A stretch of 64,000 bases of DNA from Escarpia spicata (lineage: Eukaryota; Annelida; Polychaeta; Sabellida; Siboglinidae). Position numbers and translations under genes: made by a program. The stretch is taken from positions 14,022,081-14,086,080 of the forward strand of contig OZ023214.1 of NCBI GenBank assembly GCA_963995525.1, in the 5' to 3' direction. The notes below the pieces were generated by a model. That model saw only the letters and a program-made list of their open reading frames with translations. It was not told the origin of the DNA and searched no databases. Of the stretch, positions 32,228 to 41,404 are shown piece by piece (within the stretch, counting starts at the first letter, position 1; each line of letters opens with the position of its first letter).

Positions 32228-32599
32228 TCTCTCTTTCGTATACACATTATATATATATATTCGTTATTACATCATTCCGTTTATCTCTCATTATACACCT
32301 TTCATCACCTTTTAAAACTTTTCTCTTTGATCTTTCGTTATGATTCTTTGATCTTTCGTTTCTTTCACTACCTTTCCTCTTTGAACTTTTGTTATTCCCT
32401 CTTCAGTCTCTCATATATACACAATAACCCTTCCATGGCTGCTCATTACACCGCTAGGAGGCGCTACACACGCTCACACATACGGTCACGTGACTACGCA
32501 CTTTGCTCAGGGGGGCGGCTTTCGAAACCTCCCTATTATCAACCAAAACTCCTCAAAAAGGGCTGTGGATACCCCTCCAGATCCACTCGTATACTACTG
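32170..32599. other. Terminal segment of the palindromic element, right end
   Basis: (TA)n, a T/C-rich stretch with CTTTGATCTTTCGTT repeats, then a terminal 180 bases with GGCGCTACACACGCTCACAC, a GGGGGGCGGC run and the end CTCGTATACTACTG. Mirrored at 19,333-19,762. A frame of 143-169 residues runs through but has simple-sequence composition and is not called a gene. Confidence 0.6.
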
Positions 32600-32760
32600 C
32601 CGACATTCAAACTCGGAAATTTCCTTCTCCTAGATTACCTGCCTACCTTGGCTAGTGAGCGTGATCTGCCCAGTACTATTTGCCCATAGTCGGGAGTTGG
32701 TATGGTACAGCATTATGACGTATCCACACGTCTTGCACACTGCACCTTTAAGGCTCCAAC
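32600..32760 (-). pseudogene. 5' end of the interrupted RTE-like LINE
   Basis: Minus strand reading from 32,640 downward gives RRRKFPSLNVG, which joins the endonuclease frame at 19,332 once the palindrome and one CCGA are removed. Upstream bases (GGGCAGATCACGCTCACTAG, CTAGCCAAGGTAGGCAGGTA) look like LINE 5' leader. Confidence 0.7.
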
Positions 32761-33010
32761 CTGCTCCGAAATCCCTAGCACACTAGCCTGGGTCCGCAAG
32801 GTGAACAGTATCCGCAGTGTACCAAAAGGAGGTTGTGCTAGAGTTTTGTCTATGGAGAGGCTATGTACCAACAAGGGAAACTTACGCACTCGGCTCTCTT
32901 TTCGCCCCGAGGAGCTATCTGGCGGCTATAGCTGAAAGCGAGAGTATGCAACACAGAGTACACAGTACATACTACACTACAGCACTAGTCGCATCACACA
33001 GACCTGTGTT
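32761..33010 (+). other. Junction stretch, unassigned
   Basis: Open frames exist (for example from 32,817) but no family is recognised before the RT begins. May be LINE 5' leader (minus) or host DNA. Confidence 0.35.
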
Positions 33011-34100
33011 AAACACCACACTGCTGGAGTTAGCTGATATTACTGATACAGAGATGCAAATTGGGTTAAAAGGGACGAAGAAGGGGAGAGCACCTGGTAT
33101 CAATGAGATGCGTGTTCAGGTGGTAATGGTAAGGGAGAGTGAAATCAGCTGGACAAAGAGGCTGCTGGATACAAATATAAGGCAAGGTAAAATACCCGAA
33201 GAGTGGTTGACAAGGTTAATTGTCCCAATATGGAAGAGGAAGGGCGATGTGCAAGATCCAGGGAAATACAAAGACATCACAAGTCTAAGTCACATCATGA
33301 ATCTGCTAGAGAGGATGCTGGATGGGAGGATTCGAAAGAGAGTAGAACAGGAAGTAGGGGAAGAACAACAGGGATTCAGAAAGGGCAGAGGAACGACGGA
33401 AGCAATGTTAGCTTCGATTACCCAGGCGCCGTGAGGTGGCAGCATTGGCCCCTCACTACGGCATGGATTATTAAGCTCCCACCAATGTTACCGGTAGGGG
33501 GCTTTACCCCAGATTCGGGTAGAGACGATGATTGGTTCTCAGGGCCAACTATGAAATACAAAATTAAATAAGGATACACTTTTATCAGATAATATGGGTG
33601 GGATTTGTGGACTTAGAGAAGGCCTATGACACAGTCCCAAGAGAGATGGTAACAGTGAGTTGGACGGGAGTGCCAGAAACAGAAGCCAGGATGGTGGGAG
33701 CAATGTATGAAAGAACAACAGGAAGAGGTGAGGCTGGATCTGGGATGTCGGAAGAGTTTCCCGTTAACATCGGATTGAGGCAAGGAAGTGTCATAAGTCC
33801 ATTACTATTTAGCATGGTGATGGAACTAATCAGCAGGAAGATCAGCACGAAGGATGTTCTCAGAAAGATTATGCATGCAGACGATCTGGCCATAATAGCA
33901 GAAAGCAAACAAGAGCTACAAGACACGTTGGAGGAATGGAACATGGTGTTCAAGAAACACGGACTGAGAATGTGCCTGGATAAGACAGAAGTGATGTGGG
34001 TTGGACAACAGAGAGAGGAATTGGACATCAGGTTGGATGGAAAGAAAAATTAAGCAAGTGGACGGCTTTGTGTACCTTGGATGAATGATTACGGCGGATG
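33011..34100 (+). pseudogene. RTE-like LINE, reverse transcriptase part
   Basis: Plus strand: LELADITDTEMQ (33,025), GTKKGRAPG, GKIPEEW, KYKDITSL, QQGFRKGRGTTEAM (33,370), then after an insertion GFVDLEKAYDTVPRE (33,603; motif A with its Asp), GLRQGSVISPLLF (motif B) and HADDLAIIAES (motif C, usual YADD changed to HADD). A frameshift near 34,050 precedes a decayed GFVYLG and MITADG block. It matches the RTE/BovB type in recall. It starts at the same ELAD(L/I)T residues where the minus-strand part at 18,013 stops. Confidence 0.85.
33426..33600 (+). repeat. Insertion inside the LINE RT
   Basis: About 170 bases of unrelated sequence (GGTGGCAGCATTGGCCCCTC ... GGATACACTTTTATCAGATA) separate RT motifs that are normally about 30 residues apart. 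Probably a short inserted element; ends not defined. Confidence 0.55.
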
Positions 34101-34202
34101 GGTGTTCAAATATTTTGGTAGCCTGGTGTACTGATACAGCAAAAAAGAAAACAAATTGGCAGCTGTAAATGTGCTTGTAAATCTCGACTTCTCTAGGAAG
34201 CA

Positions 34203-35820
34203 AAGTGCACAGGATCCCTTAAAGAGCGGGATGTGAGTCACTGGGAAGTAGTGATCACAACAATATACATTTTAACATCAAAGTAAAATCAGAAAGAAAT
34301 AATAAAAAAGCAGTTCAATAGAAATTTCCACAAAGAAAGATATAAGGAAATGAAGAAATATTGAGCAAACATAGACTGGAACAACACACTGAAGAACACA
34401 CTGAAGAACTGCATTGTCGATAAATTTGTTCCCTTGATATAAACAAGGGAAACGGTCCAGAAATACTTGTCGAAAGTCGCCATTAGAAAAATTAAGTACA
34501 AACAAATGATGTGGAAGTCATATAGACGTACTGGAAATAACGAAGACTACAACATTTATAAAGAAGCAGTAAACCAAGCTACAACTGAAATTATAAATTC
34601 GAAGATAAGCTACGAACAAAAATTAGCTTGTAATATAAAACAAGACAGCAAGAGTTTTTATGCATATGTTCGGAGCAAACAGAAAGTTCAGGATAAGGTC
34701 GGTCCTCTAGCAGATAGTGCTGGAAATGTAATATCAGAGGGATTCTTAATGGCAGAAGACCTGAATGAGTATTTTAGTTCAGTGTTTACCAGGGAAGATA
34801 TTAGTTCACTGTCAGTACCAGAGGCTAAGTTCAAGGGGACAGAATCAGACTGTATAGGATAGTTAATTGTAACCCCGAAAATGGTAGCTAAAAAAATTAG
34901 GGCTATGAAGGATAATAAATCACCTGGAGTGGATGGGATTCCGCCCAAACTACTATTGGAAATTGAAGAAGAAATTAACGTACCGCTTGCAACAGTTTTC
35001 AATTTGTTATTAGAAGAGGGAGTGGTTCCTTTAGAATGGAAAGAGGCAAGCATTATACCGTTATTTAAAAAAGGTTCGAGAAACAAGTCAGAGAACTATA
35101 GACCAGTGAGTTTAACATCAGTGATTTGCAAATTATTAGAAAGACTAATTAGAGATCACATGGTTGATTTTCTTGTTATACATAACTTGATAAACCCATC
35201 TCAACATGGGTTTTTTAAAGCGAGGTCATGCTTAACAAATCTGTTAGGTTTTTTGACTGAGTGGGTAGATGAGGGATCACCAGTAGATATCGTCTACTTA
35301 GTTTTTCAAAAAGCTTTCGACAAAGTACCACATCAAAGATTACTGCTTAAATTAAAGGCCCATGACATAGGACATGGTATAATAAACTGGATAGAAAAAT
35401 GGCTGATTGACAGAAGACAACGTGTAGTAGTTGATGGGGAGGCTTCAAACTGGAAATCGGTATTGAGTGGGGTACCACAGGGATCAGTACTAGGACCTAT
35501 ATTATTCTTAATATATATCAACGATTTGGATGATGAAATAACAAGCAAGGTATTGACATTTGCAGATGATACAAAAGTGTTTAGAAGGATTAAAAGTGAT
35601 GGAGATAAACAACATTTACAAGATGATCTTGACAAGTTGATCAAATGGTCTGAAAAGTGGCAAATGCTGTTCAATTTTGGGAAATGTAAATGCCTCCACG
35701 CAGGACATGGGAACGAAGAGGTACAATATACAATGGGGGGTACTGTACTAAGTACTACTGTAAAAGAAAAGGACTTACGGTTAACCATTAGTACTGATAT
35801 GAAGGTTTCAGAACAGTGCG
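34203..35820 (+). pseudogene. CR1-like LINE, endonuclease end through reverse transcriptase
   Basis: 34,240-34,460 holds a decayed endonuclease end (SDHNNIHFNIKVKSERNNKK, then stops). 34,467-34,862 gives the linker (YKQMMWKSYRR, FYAYVRSKQK, DLNEYFSSVFT), and after a stop 34,881-35,815 gives RT: NKSPGVDGIPPKLL, ENYRPVSLTSVICKLLE, SQHGFFKARSCLTNLL, YLVFQKAFDKVPH, SGVPQGSVLGPILFLIYIND, FADDTK. Motif A has Val where the catalytic Asp (YLDF) is expected; motif C is intact. The 3' end is cut at about 35,815. Dead element. Confidence 0.9.
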
Positions 35821-36060
35821 GAATTGCACTACTCTGTTCCTTCAGTCTCAGAGTATTCCCAACTCTCTCCCTGTCGTCTCTCTCCATTCCAACTGTTTCC
35901 TTGCTGATTCTCATCTCCATCCCCTTTACAATATCTACCACAATAGCTACCTCCTTCTCCAAACATTCCACCTTCCAACACCCCACGCACTGAAAGGTGA
36001 ATCTCTCAATATGTATATGTTGTGGAAAGAAAGACACACCAGAAGTTAAGAATGTCTCGT
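35821..36060 (-). pseudogene. Possible LINE ORF1 coiled-coil fragment
   Basis: Minus strand frame reads CWKVECLEKEVAIVVDIVKG and METRIS-like MEMRISKETVGMERDDRER, heptad-like and charged. This could be an inverted ORF1 piece of the same CR1 copy. Weak evidence. Confidence 0.3.
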
Positions 36061-36261
36061 ACTGGAAATAAGAAGTCCCTTGCAATCGTGTATTGTGTAT
36101 TGAATTATAGGTTTAGTTCATGCTTTATTAACTTTATAGACGGTTTATTTTATTACTCACATTTTTGTAGCACTGTTAATCATCACATAAGTATTAGTAT
36201 TTTAGAAACACTGTCACCACGATTGGACATATTTCTACTTTGGAAATTAGTGTCTAAATAC

Positions 36262-36284
36262 AGTTATTATTATTATTATTATTA
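36262..36284. repeat. (TTA)n microsatellite
   Basis: TATTATTATTATTATTATTA, about 7 units. Confidence 0.9.
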
Positions 36285-36299
36285 CCATGTTCTTCGAAG

Positions 36300-37000
36300 G
36301 GGGAGAACCTCTACAGACCAATAGTTTAGGTGTCGATGTCAGACTACGAGGCCGCACATTTATAATAAAGCTGGGCTACATTGCACATCTTTTTATGAGA
36401 TCAATCAGCTGAATCTCTCACAAGAAATGGATGTGGTGAGTATTCTCACATCTCAATGCAAGATTGCCAGTTCCCTTCGCAAATCCACTTTTACCAACAT
36501 GAAGTTCTAGCTAATGCGGTATCCACGATCTCCAAATTGTCAACGAGACTTGTAGAGAATGAAGAATGGTGTCCAATTGCTGATTATTCCATGTCACACA
36601 CAATTTCCTTGGAAGATGTCATCCTTGGATAATTAATCTGTGTGCAGCAGTACTGTGAGAAATATTTAGAACGTTGAACGTTGAAAAATGACTTTCAGGG
36701 GATTCTGAACTGGTAGCTTTCTGACAAGAAAGAACTGGCATTTCGACAAGAATCAACACTAAGACCATGACATAGAATATTATATTGGATTTTGCTGATA
36801 ACCTGCGATGTGCTCTAGTTGTAACGACGCCTCACACCTCAAAGTTTATAAAGAAGATGCAATTTCAACCAAACACATGTCTTTTCTTTCATCCATAAAG
36901 TATTGCTTATCATACGTCTGATTTTACTTAAGGAAGCCAAAGTATAGCTAGTTATATATTTGTAATACATGTTTCAATTATGCGACTAAATGGCAGATCC
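36300..37000. other. Intergenic, nothing certain
   Basis: No intact frame. A short plus-strand frame near 36,395 (SQEMDVVSILTSQCKIASSL) might belong to the hAT remnant downstream, but I cannot support that. Confidence 0.4.
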
Positions 37001-37004
37001 GTAA

Positions 37005-37560
37005 CCAGGATGTTTCGGGGAGTTCGTCCAAAACTCCTTTTTTAGGAACCCCCCTTCAATAACGAACCCCCATCGAATTCTCGCCTATATACGCACCCAC
37101 GCCGTTTTCCCACTAAACCAGCTGCAAATCAATCAATAATTACTTTTAGCTGTTCAGTGAAATTTGTTTAGAATTAAATTAAAACCACATATGATAATGT
37201 TTGTTTGGGAGGTTCGGACAAATCCCGTGCAAAAACGACCCCCCCCCCCCCCCGTTCGTACTCCTCATACCACGTCCATTCTCTCGCTACACTACCTGCG
37301 TAGCAATCAATTATTACTTGTAGCTGTTCACTGAAATTTGCACAGAATTTAAATTTGTAAATATTACATGTTTTGGGGGTTTGGATTAATCCCACTTTTA
37401 CGAACAACCTCCGAAAACGAACCCACCTCCGTTTTCCCGCTAAACCAGCCGCACAGCAATCAGTAATTGCGTTTAGCTGTTCAATTAAATTTGCACATAA
37501 TTAAAACCTGCAGAAACGATCAGTTTTTTAGGGGGGGTTTAGGCATTATCGCAGATAATT
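37005..37560 (+). repeat. About 190-bp tandem repeat, three copies
   Basis: Each unit has CCGTTTTCCC(A/G)CTAAACCAGC or a variant, then CAATCAATAATTACTTTTAG, CTGTTCAGTGAAATTTG and a GGGGGTTT-type block. Copy 2 contains a run of 15 or more Cs at about 37,240. Confidence 0.75.
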
Positions 37561-37932
37561 ACTTCACTCCTAGGCCTGGTCCCCGCAGTGTCGTGTAAGC
37601 AGAAGCTTGAACAAGCAAAAGCAATCACCATGTACAAAGGTGATCTGCCATCTCCGAGCGTGCTACCAGAAGAGTTACGTCGATGGGAGCAGCGTTATCG
37701 CAGCAAAGAGCCAAAGGACTAAAACAGCTGGGCAAAGGCCATCAAGGAATGCCAGCGAGAATCATTCCTCAACATCTACGAGTTGTTGCAATTGGCCTGT
37801 GCAATTACCGTAATGTCATGCGATTGCGAAGGAAGTGCCAGCGCTCTACGACACCTGACAACCTTCATGCAGGCCAGTATGACCTAAGAACGCCTCTCCT
37901 CGCTTGCTCTGATGCACATCCACTTAGTTTAG
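37561..37932 (+). pseudogene. hAT transposase C-terminal fragment
   Basis: Frame from 37,567: LLGLVPAVSCKQKLEQAK, then YKGDLPSPSVLPEELRRWE, SFLNIYELLQLACAI, CDCEGSASALRHLTTFMQAS and ERLSSLALMHIH. This is the hAT C-terminal dimerisation domain pattern (LPSP..., FPNI...LL, CERS..LRR..T..R..M...RL..LALIHI). Two in-frame stops (after SKEPKD and after QASMT) and loss of the usual ER in CERS show decay. The rest of the transposase is not found. Confidence 0.75.
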
Positions 37933-38149
37933 GCCCAAAATCTCAAAGGAGCTCTAGAAATGACGTTAGGGATACCTAAATATTACAAGCTGTCCCCCGT
38001 GCCAGGATTGATATGTGACTTCTCCAAGTCACAAAAAGCCCGAATGACACTTTCTATTACGATTTTTTACTACGTGGTGAGCTATTTTGTGAAAATGGTG
38101 GCAGGGTTTTTGAAGGTTTTTCAACATTTACATAATCGGCTAATCTACT

Positions 38150-38870
38150 AAAATAGGTTTCTCGACCGACGGTGTAAAATTGTTCAAAACAATTGCTTTC
38201 ATTCGTGGCACAGGACAACTATTTTACACCCAACACTTCCCAATTCAGTTCCAAATAAAACACCACTAGATTTTCTGACAAACGATGTAATATATTGCAT
38301 ACACAAACAAAATAGTAACCTTAACCCCATGTCTCTCATAACAGCCGCCCAAGAGCATAATCCGCAATATATAATAACAAGGTTGCATAGCTAATATGTT
38401 CGTATCAAAATGTCTTGAATGTTGAGATACGTATTTGTAATTAATAAACACATCATTTGTAGACGAAGTTGAAAGAATAATACAACATATGCTAAGATAT
38501 TTTAACAATTTAGTTTGGTTTCGTGAAGGGTGGGTATTAGTTCAAATTATTTACCCATCTGGTGCATGAAAATTATGTTTTATCTCCCAACAATCCCAGT
38601 GCATTTCCACATAAAATAACACTACATTTTTTCACAAACAATAACATTTTGCATACAAAACCAAAACATTAACACTACCCGCTTATTTTTTATAACCACC
38701 GTCTTCAAACACAATCGACTATATATCCCCTATTTGTAGAGCTATATAGCTAGTTTTTATTTCAAAATGTTTGGAAAGTTAAGATACGAATATGTAGTTA
38801 ATATGAATGCCAATATTGCAGACGTACTTGAAAGAAAAACACACCATATGCTCTGATCGTGTTAAACAGG
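38150..38870 (+). repeat. Tandem repeat of about 370 bp, right part of the split array
   Basis: Two units (from about 38,150 and 38,512) of the family at 17,100-18,012, with TTGGTTTCGTGAAGGGTGGG, CAACAATCCCAGTGCATTTC and CAATCGACTATATATCCCCT. Confidence 0.75.
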
Positions 38871-39104
38871 CTTACGATTCCCGCGTGTATGATAACTGAT
38901 GGCAGTTACACAGGCAAGCCATGTGGGTATAGAGGGATGTCTCCGTCGTCTAGCACACTAAGCCTCTCGGCAGAAAGAGCCACTTACGCAGCATAAAGTG
39001 ACTATGCGTCCATGGGCCAAACTGGCCGTAGACCTGTGTGCATTGCATTGACGCATGTTGCTGGTGGTTGCTGACTACTTTAGCAACTACCAACTATCTG
39101 GTAC

Positions 39105-39395
39105 GTGCGACGGAGACGCAGGCCCCAAGTCATACGACATCCGAGTTGGTACGAGCACATATCGTCTAAAAATCGTCGAGACATCAGGCGTACACCATCC
39201 CAAGAACCACAGTTGAACGAGGACTTGGGCAATGCTGACGAGTCAGAGATGCATACGGAGCAGCCAGATGCGCCGGCTGTTCTTGTTGAGCCTCCAGTAG
39301 CTGTCACTGCGACACCTGTGAAGAGTGCATCTCCAACACTCAGACGCTCGAAGCGTTTGCGTACAACAAATGTCAGATTTCGTTACTACGTCTGA
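39105..39395 (+). pseudogene. Gypsy-like LTR retrotransposon, C-terminal end of polyprotein
   Basis: A basic then acidic frame starts at MRRRRRPQVIRHPSWYEHI and ends LRRSKRLRTTNVRFRYYV. The RRSKR(L/I)R ending close to the stop is typical of Gypsy polyprotein ends. No RT or integrase domain is present upstream, so this is a 3' remnant. The polypurine tract and LTR start follow 200 bases later. Confidence 0.6.
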
Positions 39396-39587
39396 TGATG
39401 CGGCGAATCCACTTGGACTTTGAATGTTTCGATTTTGAACATTAATTCAGAACATTGAGACTATAAACAATTAAACAGGGATATTTCGATATTGACGATG
39501 TAATTAACATTTTGCTATACAATTCTTGTGTTGCAATAACTATTAGTTGCTGTTTAAATTACATTGATACAGATGTTCGTTTCTGTT

Positions 39588-40600
39588 AGAGGGGAAGATG
39601 TGACGACATAAGGTATGCTCCCCATGTAACGAAAATACGTTATGCTCCCGACGAGAAGTTGTTACTCGCTGTTAATCTGAGATATTAAATCGTAATCAAA
39701 CGTGTATCTTTACACCTATATCACTTGTATGCATTCACACAAACAAATTAGAAATTCACCGCGTGCGGTTCGTTTACGCATCTGTGTTGCACGTCCGTGT
39801 GTGATTCGTCCCTGGTTCATTTGCTCGTGCACACGTGGCGTGTGAGCGCTGGCCCAGATGTACAACTAGCGCCACGGGAAATGTCGTTCCAGAATAGGCT
39901 GCATTCCAATTTATTGCGATATTTGTTCCACACCACATACGCATTTGTGTTTTGTGGTTTATTTATTAGTAAACATTACATCAGCCAATTCGCCACACCA
40001 CCGCCGTATCCTGCGCCGGATTTAGGACAATGGATGCCTCGTGGCCTGGGCAATGGTGGCCCGGTTAAGAAAAGTGTGAAAAACAATCTTTTTGAGCTCG
40101 CCTCTTTGAATGTGTGTTTCGCGTTTCTGACCAATGTTTAATGTGTGCGTGTGCGTGTGCGTCTGCCTGTGTGTATGTGTGTGTGGTGTGTGTGTGTGTG
40201 TGTGTGCGTGCGTGCATGCATGAGTTCCACTAATGTCACAGTATCCTCGAGATGAAGTACGTCTGTCTATCCCCGTTACATACCTGCAACCTGCCAATGT
40301 TTAATATATACGTGTGTGATCATATGTCTTGAACGACTGCTTTGGCTAAGCAGAATGGATGACCGTCCAAGACAGGATCTACTGAGTGTACAGATAGTTC
40401 AATGGCATACTACCAACAGTTACAATTATTATCGAAATCATTGCATCTTTACATCGATATCCCAATCATTTAGTCTCTTTTGTTTGTTGCACAACGGAAA
40501 TTTGTTGATTTGTCATCTTGGAATTCAGTAATTTGTAGTTGGCATTCAAAAGAATAAATCCCAAGCAGCACGTGAGACAACACGCAGCCATTTGTGATGA
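39588..40600 (+). mobile_element. Polypurine tract and 3' LTR of a Gypsy-like element
   Basis: AGAGGGGAAGA (39,588-39,598) is a polypurine tract followed directly by TGTGACGACATAAGG, a normal LTR start at 39,599. AATAAA occurs at 40,552. The LTR end could not be fixed and no 5' LTR is in the window, so the right boundary is a guess. Confidence 0.5.
40141..40215. repeat. (GT)n microsatellite
   Basis: Interrupted GT/GC repeat, about 70 bases. Confidence 0.9.
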
Positions 40601-41149
40601 GCTGAACACGGATGCCTGTTCTGCGGTAAGCGTAAAGTGTCATCGCACCTAGACGTCGCTACTATACGGGAGATGGGTAACGCAACCAGAGTCCGTATGG
40701 AGGCGCCACCGTTTGTCGTCTTCGCGTTAGCTTGACTTCAGCGCAGGAACTTGCACAACATGACCAAATGTCGGGTTGGTATTTATTAACATACGTGTTG
40801 TAATCAAAACACAGTGTGTTAATTCTCCAGTGGTGAATCGATGCGCATCACGCGAAGTGGAACCGTCGGCCAAAAGTCAAAATCCAGTTAGACCTGGGTG
40901 TGAACATATATATTTAGTATCCAATGACATACACAGGGTGGGGCATGGAGTCCCCCTTAAGGGAAAATGGACATAGTTATTCACGAACTTGTCATTTTGA
41001 CTTCATGTTAGTGTCATACGATTGCCGTGCGGTTATGCTACGTATTACCAAAGCATTTGTGACATTTGACAACAACTTTTATAATCGTTAATTAAAAATA
41101 TTGTCCCAAGGGGCGTCTTGCCCTATACCTTGTTTCATTTTATAACCTG
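40601..41149. other. Intergenic, nothing recognised
   Basis: No gene. At 41,109-41,124 AGGGGCGTCTTGCCCT resembles, inverted, the GTGGGGCAAGACGTG at 43,792; these could be worn ends of the pogo-type element between them. Confidence 0.35.
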
Positions 41150-41395
41150 CAAATACTGAAATGAGACAAACTCGTGATCCACGTGAAAATGGAGGGTATG
41201 TGTTATCTTATCCTACAGAATTACGACAGTCCTTCACTCTCAGGTAATGTAACTTTATCATTGTGTAACATTCGGATACTGCAAGGAGACAAACGCGTGA
41301 TCAACCTGAAAATAGAGTGTAGGTAGTATCTTATCCAACACAGGTACCTAACTAATAGAATTACGATAGTCCTTCACTATCAGGTAACATAACGT
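41150..41395 (+). repeat. Tandem duplication of about 125 bp
   Basis: GAGACAAACTCGTGATCCAC with GAATTACGACAGTCCTTCAC recurs as GAGACAAACGCGTGATCAAC with GAATTACGATAGTCCTTCAC. Confidence 0.8.
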
Positions 41396-41404
41396 TATAA
41401 AAAT

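Larger units (their letters stand above)
19333..32599. mobile_element. 13.3-kb palindromic element with CCGA target duplication
   Basis: The two halves are reverse complements over about 6.6 kb each, meeting near 25,974. The element begins CAGTAGTATACGAGTGGATC and ends with its complement. Immediately outside, CCGA precedes 19,333 and follows 32,599. Removing the element and one CCGA rejoins an endonuclease reading frame of the host LINE (minus strand, ...SLNVG|SMSGK...), which is direct evidence that it inserted as a unit. The arms differ only in (TA)n and (CCCA)n lengths and at least one SNP (about 20,269 against 31,675). Each arm holds three minisatellites, two TATA modules, a leader ORF and two small-gene copies. 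No transposase, integrase, polymerase or capsid protein is recognisable. A 4-bp duplication occurs in several DNA-transposon groups (for example Chapaev, Sola, Academ), but I cannot assign a family. Confidence 0.85.

Noticed and set aside
19333..32599. Polinton/Maverick or known virus integrated here
   Set aside because: No polymerase B, integrase, capsid, protease or replication protein could be found in either arm; the duplication is 4 bp rather than 6.
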